The position numbers and the translations under genes were made by a program. The notes under the pieces are model-generated. The model worked only from the letters and a program-made list of their open reading frames with translations. It made no database searches and was not told where the DNA came from. From positions 1 to 48,097 of the forward strand of contig CAILKW010000290.1 in assembly GCA_903834845.1 (NCBI GenBank): a stretch of 48,097 nt of DNA, written 5' to 3'. Below are positions 35,451 to 43,872 of the stretch, one piece after another; the first letter of the stretch is position 1, and every line of letters begins with the position of its first letter. The stretch comes from an uncultured Bacteroidia bacterium. GTDB lineage: Bacteria > Bacteroidota > Bacteroidia > Bacteroidales > Prolixibacteraceae.

Positions 35451-36068
35451 CTACTTCATTCCACCTAATACAAGAAGTAAAATTTGGATTGGAAGATAAT
35501 CGGAAAAACTGTCGCGGTAAATTTGCAATGCTTTGGATATATGTTTTTCAACAGCCTTGATACTGATACCTAATTGTTCGGCTATTTCGCGGTTTTTCAA
35601 CCCGTTAATCCTGCTCAAACGAAAAACAGCGAGGCACTTTTCGGGCAATGAATTCATTACATCACTGATCCTTACCTCCAATTCTTTTTCAATGAGAATA
35701 TAAGGTTTGTTTCCAACCATGTCGATGTAATAGAGTTCTTCACCAAGGTAATGATCCTTAACCTTTGATTTGAGATTGTCAACGACCTTCAGATGCCGGA
35801 TGTAATTAAGACAAGCATTCCTAACCATTTGATAAATAAAAGCTTCCGGGTTTTCGATGTTTACTGATTCAGGAGATTCCCATATTTTGATAAAAACATT
35901 TTGCACCAAATCCTTTGCAAGACTGTTATCATTAATAATCTTAAAGGAAAAAGCATACAATCTGGGAAAATAGAGCTTATAAAGTTGTTCAAAAGCATTC
36001 TTATCACCTCTGGCATGAGCATGAAATAAGTCAATAAAACCTTTAGTTGAGTTCAATGGAAAGTTCAT
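35451..36068 (-). CDS. ECF RNA polymerase sigma factor (Bacteroidota expansion family)
   Basis: A 205-residue sigma-70 family protein. Region 2 is at about 25-90 (FEQLYKLYFPRLYAFSFKII, AKDLVQNVFIKIWE, AFIYQMVRNACLNYIRH) and region 4 is at about 138-190 (NSLPEKCLAVFRLSRINGLK, NREIAEQLGISIKAVEKHIS). Regions 1 and 3 are absent, as in ECF factors. It is first in the sigma-FecR-SusC-SusD order typical of ECF-controlled glycan loci. It should direct transcription of the locus when freed by FecR. A TATTTTTG (minus strand, 36085-36092) lies 17 bases upstream of the start and fits a -7 element, but no well-spaced -33 TTTG is seen. Confidence 0.93.
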   Translation of the reverse strand: MNFPLNSTKGFIDLFHAHARGDKNAFEQLYKLYFPRLYAFSFKIINDNSLAKDLVQNVFIKIWESPESVNIENPEAFIYQMVRNACLNYIRHLKVVDNLKSKVKDHYLGEELYYIDMVGNKPYILIEKELEVRISDVMNSLPEKCLAVFRLSRINGLKNREIAEQLGISIKAVEKHISKALQIYRDSFSDYLPIQILLLVLGGMK

Positions 36069-36234
36069 TGAAATAATTTTGTCACAAAAATACTAAAATG
36101 GTACAACCTTATTTCTATTCAACCAAACGAAAGGCTTAAATTGATGAGGAATTTTGATCATTTTATATTTCAATTTTAATACATTCCTTTATTAATATGT
36201 TACTTACACCAAGTGAGAGTGATTTCATCTACTT

Positions 36235-37269
36235 TCAAAAAATATACGGTCTCTGTTCCCTGGCAGAGGTATAAATAGCCAGAACGATCTCAACGGCTTT
36301 TCTTGCTTCCGGGCCATTTATTTCAAATGTTTTACCTGTTTCGACAGTCTCAATAAATGCAGCTATGTTTTTTGCATGAGGTTCAAAAGGGATAGCACCA
36401 GGATCGGATACTCCGCCACCTCCCTCAATTTGGTTGAATCTGTTAAATATTTCGTTGTCTGCTTCATTCTGATCGGCAAATTGCCAAACTTTAAAACTAT
36501 TTTCTACCTGGATAACAGTCCCTTTTGTTCCGGTAATTTCGATGCGGCGAAACTGTCCCGGAAATGATGCGGTAGAACCGTAAATTACACCAAGAGCATT
36601 GTTTTTAAATCTTAAAACGGCAACACCTGTATCCTCAGCCTCAATCGAATGACCCAGCGTAGCAGTGTATGCCTGTAATGAATCAACAGGTCCCATAAGA
36701 TGTTGAAGGATATCAATCATGTGGATTGCCTGATTCATTAAAGCACCCCCACCATCGAGTTTCAGAGTTCCGTGCCAGCTATCCTTGTAATAATCATCGG
36801 TTCTCCACCAAGGTACATGTACCGAAGCAAAAGTTATAGTTCCAAAACGACCGCTATCAATGGCTGACTTCAAATATTTAACTGTGTCATGGTAACGGTA
36901 ATTAAATATCCCTCCGAGTTTAGTGCCTGCCAAATGGTGTGCTTCGATCATTTTATCAATGCGTTCCAATGAAATTTCAAGTGGTTTTTCGCAGATCACA
37001 TGCTTTCCGTGCATGGCTGCTGCAATTGTTGGTTCCAAATGGGCACCGCTTGGTGTGGCAATAACCACTATCTCAATGTCATCTGAACACAGCAAATCCT
37101 CCAAATTTTCAAACGTTTTACAATTGTATTTTTCGGCTAATCGGCGGGCCTTATCCGGATTTGAACCAAAAATCCCGATAAGACTTGCATTCTCCAGATT
37201 TTGAATGGCCTTTGCATGAAAATCAGCAATCAGGCCGGCTCCTACAATTCCAAATTTCCAAATTTTCAT
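36235..37269 (-). CDS. Gfo/Idh/MocA family NAD(P)-dependent oxidoreductase (cytoplasmic)
   Basis: Start set at ATG 37269 (MKIWKFGIVGAGLIADFHAK). A TTG six bases upstream is less likely. 344 residues, normal length, no signal. Rossmann fold with GIVGAGLIADFHA at 7-19, VVIATPSGAHLEP, and the catalytic-lysine motif CEKPLE near residue 95. The C-terminal domain has GGALMNQAIHMIDILQHLMG, where the active-site histidine region is visible. These enzymes oxidise or reduce sugar hydroxyls, and some make 3-keto sugars for later cleavage. Its stop is 166 bases before the sigma gene. The gene follows the DUF6807 gene by 52 bases, so the two are probably co-transcribed. Confidence 0.88.
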   Translation of the reverse strand: MKIWKFGIVGAGLIADFHAKAIQNLENASLIGIFGSNPDKARRLAEKYNCKTFENLEDLLCSDDIEIVVIATPSGAHLEPTIAAAMHGKHVICEKPLEISLERIDKMIEAHHLAGTKLGGIFNYRYHDTVKYLKSAIDSGRFGTITFASVHVPWWRTDDYYKDSWHGTLKLDGGGALMNQAIHMIDILQHLMGPVDSLQAYTATLGHSIEAEDTGVAVLRFKNNALGVIYGSTASFPGQFRRIEITGTKGTVIQVENSFKVWQFADQNEADNEIFNRFNQIEGGGGVSDPGAIPFEPHAKNIAAFIETVETGKTFEINGPEARKAVEIVLAIYTSAREQRPYIF

Positions 37270-37321
37270 CTTCAAAAATATTTAAAATTTTCTGGCAGTA
37301 CCTATTAATTTTTGAGAAACA

Positions 37322-38386
37322 TCAATACTTGCATGCGAAATCATCTGCATAACCATTAATTTCAGCATCGGTTAAATGGACACCGGAACAAATGATTATC
37401 CTGTATCTTATCGTCAAAGATTTACCGGAAGGAATACTGTAATTTAGTTCTTCTTTGCCTTTGGTAAAATCCTTGAAACCAAAAGGATTGGCTGCAAAAA
37501 GACCATAGCCACGAGCATGCCAGTAAGTTGGATAACTCATGTTCTTAGGGTGGTCACAAATTACAAGAGAGATTTTTTCGTTCCCGATATTTCCGAACAG
37601 ATCCATCCATTTTGCACGGGTACCCCATACGGCCTCGCCTGTAACTCCTTCGCTGCTTCGGTAGTTTCCGCTTACTCCTTCATTTGACATTGCTTTTACC
37701 GTTGTAGGATTACCTTGTGCATCGGAAAGCGTAACATCCTCATTTGAAGGTAATTCAAGTTGACGTGCAACACGAATGCCAAAACTACCCTCTTTGGTAT
37801 CTTTAAAAAGCACTGCGCCTCCGGTGGCTGTTAAAGTGACAATCCGGTCAATCATGCGGACTGAACCTTTTGCAAAAAAATGGAAAGCTGTCTTTTCTGC
37901 CAGCAGTTCTTTCCCTGCAGGATCGATCCAGCTTGCTGTGGTAACCATGGAGCCTTCACCGATTCCTTCGGAAAGCCTAACAATACTGAGATGTTTTATC
38001 TGACCTCCGTTGACATTCCTTTTCCCCTCGGAACCGTTACCCCAGAAATCGTATCCGTTCACATTTCCATAATTAAGCCAATTACCCACCTGATGCAGAT
38101 GATCTCGTCTTTCTCCCTTTCTGGGTTTTATTGGAAACCCGCGTGTAATTGTGGTGCCTGCAGCTGTAAGTATGGGATAGAGTATTGGTTTGTAAACAGA
38201 ATCGGGCCACCAATAAGCAGTGAAGATATTACCGTTAACCATCACATCAACTCTTTGCTCCTTTTCGTTTTTAACAAATGTTATTTTTGAAGCATTGTTT
38301 GGTTTATTTTGAGTATATGATGTTTGTCCGAAGGCAGTTAGGCACAAAACTGCCAGCAGCACTGTTGAAAAAGATCGAATTTTCAT
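37322..38386 (-). CDS. DUF6807 / PmoA-like secreted protein
   Basis: A 354-residue protein with signal peptide (MKIRSFSTVLLAVLCLTAFG, cleavage near residue 22). The DUF6807 ('methane oxygenase PmoA-like') pattern is clear: YKPILYPILTAAGTTITRGF (about 65-84) and RDHLHQVGNWLNYGNVNGYD (about 93-112), then KDTKEGSFGIRVARQLE and YPTYWHARGYGLFAANPFG. The histidine-rich RDHLHQ is at the usual site, though the family more often reads DHPHH. These proteins accompany Gfo/Idh/MocA genes in many Bacteroidota and Planctomycetota clusters, with no established reaction. Despite the name there is no relation to membrane methane monooxygenase. Probably periplasmic. Confidence 0.82.
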   Translation of the reverse strand: MKIRSFSTVLLAVLCLTAFGQTSYTQNKPNNASKITFVKNEKEQRVDVMVNGNIFTAYWWPDSVYKPILYPILTAAGTTITRGFPIKPRKGERRDHLHQVGNWLNYGNVNGYDFWGNGSEGKRNVNGGQIKHLSIVRLSEGIGEGSMVTTASWIDPAGKELLAEKTAFHFFAKGSVRMIDRIVTLTATGGAVLFKDTKEGSFGIRVARQLELPSNEDVTLSDAQGNPTTVKAMSNEGVSGNYRSSEGVTGEAVWGTRAKWMDLFGNIGNEKISLVICDHPKNMSYPTYWHARGYGLFAANPFGFKDFTKGKEELNYSIPSGKSLTIRYRIIICSGVHLTDAEINGYADDFACKY

Positions 38387-38449
38387 GATTAATTTATTTA
38401 TTAAAGATTTCCAAATTTGACGAAAATGGAATTATAACATCGGTAAGAT

Positions 38450-39820
38450 TCAGACTTTATCCGGAACGATATATGGTTTACGGTATGCCTTTCTTGACAA
38501 CAAGGAATCTGCCTCAGGATCGTTGACAAACCTTTCGGCTGCTCCGTTAAAATTCAATCCTCGTCCAAGACGATGTGAGATATTGGCCAAATGAGGTAAT
38601 GCTGCCGAGAAATGGCCATCATTAATACTGCAATTCAGGTCTGTGTCTTTTCCCGACCGTACTGCATTAATAAAGTTTGCGAAATGCTCTGCACCTTCTT
38701 CTCCTGTAAGCGTTTCTACTTTTCGGGGACCAGAGGAAGGTTTAGAACCTGCAAATGGTTCTTTATCTCTCTTGCGGTAAGCTTTCCATGTATCTCCATT
38801 TAGTTCGAGGTAACCTTCTGTTCCAAAGAAGATGTTGCCAATTTTTGTTGCAAGGCCTGACTCTGAATTGGAATAGCGGCCGCGTGTTTCGAACTCCAGC
38901 ATTTTCCCGTCATTGTATTTAAAAACTGAAGATTGTGTGTTTGGAGTCTCCTGCGCACACTCAGAAGGATTAATTCCAAAAATACCTCCGATGGAATATG
39001 CCGTAACAGGATGTTCGTTTTTGTTCAATCCCCATCGTGCAATATCAAATTGATGAGGACCCTGATTTCCGGTATCGCCATTTCCGGTCTCCCAGAACCA
39101 ATGCCAGTTATAATGCCCTTTTTTTTCATTGTACGGACGATAAGCAACGGGGCCGAGCCAATTGTCGTAATGAAGGGTAGCAGGAGGAGTGCTATCCTGG
39201 GCAATTCCGAAAGAATCGCGTGGTTTAACACAAAGACCGCGAGCCATATAGACATCGCCGATGCCGCCTTCGTGAAGAAATTTAATGGCCTCGATTACAT
39301 TGGCAGAGGAGCGGTTCTGATGACCAACCTGCACCCTTACATCATATTTATTGGAGGCTTCAATCATTTTCCTACCTTCAGAAATACTCCAACATGCAGG
39401 TTTTTCAACATAAACATGTTTGCCTGCCTGACAAGCCCAAATGGTTCCCAGAGCGTGCCAGAAATTAGGTGTAGCAAAGGATACTACATTGATTTCCTTA
39501 TCTTCGAAGACCCGACGCATGTCCCATTCGGTCTGTGGTTTAACTTTTGTTCTGCTTTCAGCGGTCTTAATATTTTGGGCAAACGACAATTCATCCACAT
39601 CGCAAAGTGTTTTTAAAGTAATATTCTTAGAATCTTTCAGAGTACACCATGCACCCACATGAGCACCGCCTCTTCCTCCGACACCAACAACAGCTGCAAT
39701 AATCCGATCATTTGCACCGATGATTGATGCGTACGATTTTGAGCTGAAACCCATACCAGCGATGGCTATTCCGGCAGTTCCCACTGAACTTTTTTTAATA
39801 AAATCTCTTCTTTGTGTCAT
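38450..39820 (-). CDS. Tat-exported Gfo/Idh/MocA family oxidoreductase
   Basis: A 456-residue protein starting MTQRRDFIKKSSVGTAGIAI, a twin-arginine signal, so it would be exported folded with its cofactor. AAVVGVGGRGGAHVGAW (about 42-58) is the nucleotide-binding loop, VVSFATPNFWHA follows, and VYVEKPACWSISEG carries the EKP motif near residue 138. The C-terminal domain has WFWETGNGDTGNQGPHQFDI and ends with a long tail (PYIVPDKV). Tat-exported members include GH109-type alpha-N-acetylgalactosaminidases and other NAD-binding glycoside-modifying enzymes. I cannot assign GH109 specifically. 63 bases upstream of the DUF6807 gene, probably one transcript. Confidence 0.85.
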   Translation of the reverse strand: MTQRRDFIKKSSVGTAGIAIAGMGFSSKSYASIIGANDRIIAAVVGVGGRGGAHVGAWCTLKDSKNITLKTLCDVDELSFAQNIKTAESRTKVKPQTEWDMRRVFEDKEINVVSFATPNFWHALGTIWACQAGKHVYVEKPACWSISEGRKMIEASNKYDVRVQVGHQNRSSANVIEAIKFLHEGGIGDVYMARGLCVKPRDSFGIAQDSTPPATLHYDNWLGPVAYRPYNEKKGHYNWHWFWETGNGDTGNQGPHQFDIARWGLNKNEHPVTAYSIGGIFGINPSECAQETPNTQSSVFKYNDGKMLEFETRGRYSNSESGLATKIGNIFFGTEGYLELNGDTWKAYRKRDKEPFAGSKPSSGPRKVETLTGEEGAEHFANFINAVRSGKDTDLNCSINDGHFSAALPHLANISHRLGRGLNFNGAAERFVNDPEADSLLSRKAYRKPYIVPDKV

Positions 39821-39944
39821 TTTGATAACGTTTTAAAATTGTTGGTAATTTGTTATTTCGATAAAAATCCAATTCAATAATGGTTATTTTAATTTTTCAA
39901 TTAAAGACACAATGATACGATATTACTTTGATCGAAAATATGAA

Positions 39945-41078
39945 TCAACAAGTAATATTTCTTTTCCTTGCATCAACAAGCCATTGACCTGTAACCTGCC
40001 GCTCATTGACAACTGAGACTGAATCGAAGCGGTCAACTGTGGGACAAATATGCCAAGGGATGCCATAGAGTGGATCACCGATTTTCCAGTTGTCTGCTTC
40101 AGGTGTCCTGATTACCAGATGTTCTTCACTATGAGTAATAATGGAAAAGTTTTCAATTCCCAAAATTTTAACCCTTGGCTGTGGCATTTCTGATGCAACT
40201 GCTTTGTGACCCAAATCAAGACACAACAAGTCTTTCGATGGTTTGCTTATAATACGCATAAGAAGGACGGCAGCATGTAAAAAGTCCATGTTTTGAAATG
40301 TACTGCTGTATCCATAATCCCACAAAAGAAGTGTTCCGGGACTGGTTTCAACTCCTGTTCTTAAAGCATGTATTGGAAATGTTGGTGTACCTCCGGCAAT
40401 AATCTTAATTGTACCTTTACCTGCTTTTTCAAGTTCACTGACCATATTTGAAACCGGCAAAAAAGAATCATTGCAAATCTTTTGTCTAAGTGAATAATCG
40501 GACTCCCTGATGTGACCATCATAAACATGAATTCCTTCTGCCTCTATCATTGGCAAATCTATAATCATCTGGTAGAGACGTATCGCCTCTTCTCCGGGAA
40601 CTATACCGGAACGATTCATACCATTGTTTACATCAAGCCAGATTTGTGTTTTCAGACCTGTCATGCAGGCTATTTCCGATAGCTGAAGAATAACCTCCCT
40701 TGAATCAGCAATGCAGGATATTTTTGAATCCGGGAAAAGTTGTTTTAACCGAAAAAATCTTCCGATATTAGGACCCACTGGTTGAATGGCAAGTAATATA
40801 TCTTTTGCTCCGCATCCTGCAACCATCTCAGCTTCGGAAATTGTGGCGCATTTGAACTTATTAATGCCGTATTTCATTTGCAATTTCGTAATCTCAGACA
40901 TTTTGTGTGTCTTAACATGCGGTCTTAACAGATTGATTCCTCCTGATATATCAATCATTTTCTTGATGTTGTGTTCAATCCTATCGGGGTAAACAAGAAG
41001 GGCGGGTGAATTTACTTCATTCACATTGTTTGCTGCATACCAAAAATCATTAGGAGATAAAGTTGTTCTCATTTTCAT
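39945..41078 (-). CDS. D-threonine aldolase / alanine-racemase-like PLP enzyme (fold III)
   Basis: A 377-residue protein, no signal. SPALLVYPDRIEHNIKKMID (about 24-43) and LRPHVKTHK (about 51-59, PLP lysine Lys56) are typical of D-threonine aldolase/D-serine dehydratase (DSD1-like). ISEAEMVAGCGAKDILLA, IWLDVNNGMNRSG, GIHVYDGHIR and ETSPGTLLLWDYGYSS complete the PLP barrel. The C-terminal beta domain ends GDPLYGIPWHICPTVDRFDS, where the metal-binding His and Asp/Cys lie. Family enzymes act on D-amino acids or beta-hydroxy amino acids and need a divalent metal. Its place in a glycan locus is unusual. It follows the tandem esterase by 103 bases. Confidence 0.85.
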   Translation of the reverse strand: MKMRTTLSPNDFWYAANNVNEVNSPALLVYPDRIEHNIKKMIDISGGINLLRPHVKTHKMSEITKLQMKYGINKFKCATISEAEMVAGCGAKDILLAIQPVGPNIGRFFRLKQLFPDSKISCIADSREVILQLSEIACMTGLKTQIWLDVNNGMNRSGIVPGEEAIRLYQMIIDLPMIEAEGIHVYDGHIRESDYSLRQKICNDSFLPVSNMVSELEKAGKGTIKIIAGGTPTFPIHALRTGVETSPGTLLLWDYGYSSTFQNMDFLHAAVLLMRIISKPSKDLLCLDLGHKAVASEMPQPRVKILGIENFSIITHSEEHLVIRTPEADNWKIGDPLYGIPWHICPTVDRFDSVSVVNERQVTGQWLVDARKRNITC

Positions 41079-41181
41079 TTCTACTTAAATTCAAACATGA
41101 GTGCAATTATAGCAAATTTTTATTTTTTTTCATACTCCAAAAATGCAAAACGAAATTGCTTTGTTCAAGGTATTCCGGTTT

Positions 41182-43398
41182 TTATTTTATCCATTCCATA
41201 AAGTAAGTGTCCAATTTTTCATTTGGTTTCATGGAAACAATGTCCAATTGTCCGCTGGCATTTTTGTCTTGATAAGTAGTTTTGATAAAGTCAAGATCCT
41301 TACCCAAAATTTCCGGGTCGAGGCTCTTGCCATTTCCATCAGTAACTCCGGTTAATAAAAGCTTTCTCGGTGCCAGACATGCTGCAAGGTCGGGCAGGTC
41401 ATAAGCTGTGAGAGCTCCCGGAACTATGCTGTAAACAAATTTCGAATCGTAAAAACGGTTCATTGCAATAGATTGATATGAAACATAAGGCTCTATAAGT
41501 GCTATTCTGGTAATTGACCGGTCGAAAGCTACAGCATGCAACATTACCGGAGCCATTTCCTTTCTGGCAATACCATAAACCTCCGTTGTCTCACTATTTT
41601 TCTTCAGTAGCCCCGCGAGCCTTACAATATCGCCGGCCCTTATTCCTACAATACTTCGTCCGATAAGCATCGAAGCATACCATAAATTGTGGGAAATACC
41701 CGCAATATATGCATCACCTTTATAAATACCCGGCCCCATTTCTCCTACTCCAATGATATCGGGAGCAAGAACAGTGAAACCGTTTCTGACGAACCATTCA
41801 ATCTCACCTCCTATAAATGCTTCGGCAGATTTTCCGGAAGGATGAAGGTATATCAGGGCTTTACTATTTGGCTTATCAGGTTTCATTAACAGGTATGGAA
41901 TTACATAATCGCCCTCACCTTTTGCAAAGTACTTTTCGATCATATAACCATCTCTTTGAATACGACCAGTAAACACCGGTTCACCAATTTCTGAAGGTTC
42001 CCGATAGCCAGATAGCTTTTTAGCTGAATTCATCACCTCTGTAAGATGCTTTGCCTGATCACCTCTTGAAACTTGCAAATTGTTAACCAATTTCTCTGTG
42101 TCCTTTCGGTTCAAACTGAATACTGTCTCACCTACAAGCGATGTTGATAATTGACCTGTATTGGTCACCTGTACATCTTCAGGCACTAATAACATAGTCT
42201 CCTCATCATTTGAATTACCTGGATTATTCAGATGTTTACGGAAGAAAGCATACATGGCTTCCCTGTTCTTTTTGGTTGAAGCATGAGGCGCATCATCCTC
42301 TACCCTGCTAAAATTATCCTCTTTCCCGTAAGCTTTATAAACACGTGCAACCTCCTTTTCCGTTTCCAAAGCACCTTGAATGTTGAACATATCACGTGAG
42401 GTAGTGATCATTAGTGCCGGTTTAGGTGCCCTGACCTCAAGAAAATCTGCATGATCAATACCTCTGAAGATGGCGTTAAACAGATTTTGTTCTGCATCCT
42501 GTGGTCCGATTGTCTGCAACAGCCTGGTGAAATTGGTCAGATAGTTTTCGGGAGCAGCTGCATAGATACGATCGTCAATTGCTGCAATATACGCAGATTG
42601 AGTCCCGCCTCCCGACCGTCCTGTAATCCCTATTCTCACAGGATCAACTTCTTTTCTGGTAAGGAGATAATCAACAGCCCTGATGCCATCCCAAATCATA
42701 TACCGAGCCTGTGAACTACCCGTAATAAATGCCTGAGCACCGGGATAAGAATGTTCAGCGGTAGGTCCGCCAACTATTGATTTACCGGTTTTTGGATCAA
42801 AATACTCCAGACGCTCCCCTTGACCAACAGGATCAAATGCAAATACAATGAAACCTTTCTTTACCAGATTTACAATAATATGCAGGTAAATTGCGCTGCG
42901 GTATCCTTCTTCCGCATGACCGCTACAGTAAATAACAACAGGAGCTCTACTACCTTTCTTGAGTTCATTGGGAATGAACATTGAGGATGTTACGTAAAAT
43001 TCTGGCTGAGATTCATAAATTATATGCTCAATTCGGTAACCATCTTTTTGGATTATCCTTGGGATCTTGGCATTTAATGGTGTCTTTTCAGGAAATGAAC
43101 CAACTATATCTAAAAGTGTTTTTTTTACCCATTTCTGTCGTTGTTGCCAATCGGATAAGGTATTAAAGCCCGAAATCGCATCATTTCTTTCTTTGAGAAT
43201 GTTAATGGCATGGCTCGCAAGATGATGATAAAATGCGTTGGGAGCATCATTGTATTGAAGCCAGTTATTCCTTATCACATCAAGTTCATTCTGGGCATTC
43301 ATTATGTTGATTGAGATAGAAATGACCAGAGTAAGGGAAAACAAGAATTTAAAAACAATTGAATATCCGTTAATTTTCCTACAAAGTCTATTTTTCAT
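41182..43398 (-). CDS. Tandem alpha/beta-hydrolase (acetyl-xylan-esterase-like), second domain degenerate
   Basis: A 738-residue protein with signal peptide (about 1-35, ending MNAQ). Domain 1 (about 100-390) has the nucleophile elbow GITGRSGGGTQS with Ser262, Asp336 in TTSRDMF and His372 in DDAPHAST, a complete triad. It also has VVIYCSGHAEEG and FAFDPVGQGERLEYF. Domain 2 (about 485-735) keeps the fold text (LIYLHPSGKS, VLAPDIIGVGEMGPG), but its elbow position reads EVYGIARKEMAP (about 606-617), without the serine, and ends weakly (LLLTGVTDGNGK). So domain 2 is probably inactive, perhaps binding or structural. Related two-domain esterases deacetylate xylan or other glycans. First gene after a 474-base gap downstream of the GH116-like gene. 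Confidence 0.72.
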   Translation of the reverse strand: MKNRLCRKINGYSIVFKFLFSLTLVISISINIMNAQNELDVIRNNWLQYNDAPNAFYHHLASHAINILKERNDAISGFNTLSDWQQRQKWVKKTLLDIVGSFPEKTPLNAKIPRIIQKDGYRIEHIIYESQPEFYVTSSMFIPNELKKGSRAPVVIYCSGHAEEGYRSAIYLHIIVNLVKKGFIVFAFDPVGQGERLEYFDPKTGKSIVGGPTAEHSYPGAQAFITGSSQARYMIWDGIRAVDYLLTRKEVDPVRIGITGRSGGGTQSAYIAAIDDRIYAAAPENYLTNFTRLLQTIGPQDAEQNLFNAIFRGIDHADFLEVRAPKPALMITTSRDMFNIQGALETEKEVARVYKAYGKEDNFSRVEDDAPHASTKKNREAMYAFFRKHLNNPGNSNDEETMLLVPEDVQVTNTGQLSTSLVGETVFSLNRKDTEKLVNNLQVSRGDQAKHLTEVMNSAKKLSGYREPSEIGEPVFTGRIQRDGYMIEKYFAKGEGDYVIPYLLMKPDKPNSKALIYLHPSGKSAEAFIGGEIEWFVRNGFTVLAPDIIGVGEMGPGIYKGDAYIAGISHNLWYASMLIGRSIVGIRAGDIVRLAGLLKKNSETTEVYGIARKEMAPVMLHAVAFDRSITRIALIEPYVSYQSIAMNRFYDSKFVYSIVPGALTAYDLPDLAACLAPRKLLLTGVTDGNGKSLDPEILGKDLDFIKTTYQDKNASGQLDIVSMKPNEKLDTYFMEWIK

Positions 43399-43872
43399 CA
43401 GTTTATTATTTTGGCATTTTTAAATGCGGTAACTATTTCATTCTTAAATAATAGGCTTGTTTTTATAAAACGGCGGGTACCAGCCGGTAACCCGAAATTA
43501 TCTCCTATATTGGAGTAGAAATTATTAACCATGTGTTTACAAATTATATCAATCTTAAACCATTTTAACCTGCTTTTGAATGCGTTCAGGTTGCTTTTTA
43601 GTTCTTTTTTATGTGTTTTTACGAATTTTGCACACTAAACTATTTTTAATTACTATATCGCATATTGTTTTAAAAAATAATATATATGCAAATATGTTTG
43701 CATATCAGGTACATAGATTTGGTATCCCGTACGTTACCATGTTTCTGTATTTGACAAAAATGGAGGGGGTTTATGGATTTCCGGGAGTTTTATTGATTCT
43801 ATTTTAGGAAACCTACCCAATTAAACCATGCCAGATAAAAATTACTTTTTTCTCAGTTTTTTGTTTTTACTT
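43399..43872. promoter_or_regulatory. 474-base AT-rich intergenic region with palindromes
   Basis: No gene was recognised. A perfect dyad lies at 43684-43705: ATATGCAAA (43684-43692) and its reverse complement at 43697-43705, with a 4-base spacer, an operator-like site. A GC-rich imperfect dyad GGGTACCAGCCGGTAACCC occurs at 43475-43493. This is the longest gap inside the minus-strand run, and may hold the promoter of the esterase-to-Gfo/Idh/MocA genes. No well-spaced TTTG / TAnnTTTG pair was found by eye. Confidence 0.5.

Noticed and set aside
35294-35560. 88-codon plus-strand frame overlapping the end of the sigma gene, near a TATCTTTG at 35405
   Set aside because: It overlaps a well-supported ECF sigma gene in antisense, has no domain-like pattern, and the TATCTTTG lies inside the frame rather than before it, with no TTTG at the right distance.
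1992-36068. Reading the locus as an ulvan-degradation locus because of rhamnose plus sulfatases
   Set aside because: No ulvan lyase, unsaturated glucuronyl hydrolase (GH88/GH105) or xylosidase is recognisable, and GH51 plus GH110-like enzymes do not fit ulvan.
36235-39820. Calling the right-hand cassette a known 3-keto-glycoside pathway
   Set aside because: The usual DUF1080 (3-keto-glycoside hydrolase) and sugar isomerase partners are absent. Only the two Gfo/Idh/MocA proteins support it.
38450-39820. Naming the Tat-exported oxidoreductase a GH109 alpha-N-acetylgalactosaminidase
   Set aside because: Only general Gfo/Idh/MocA motifs are visible. Nothing specific to GH109 could be confirmed by eye.
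43580-43807. 75-codon plus-strand frame in the 474-base gap
   Set aside because: Its composition is AT-driven and hydrophobic without pattern, no promoter or homology is visible, and it spans the dyad at 43684.
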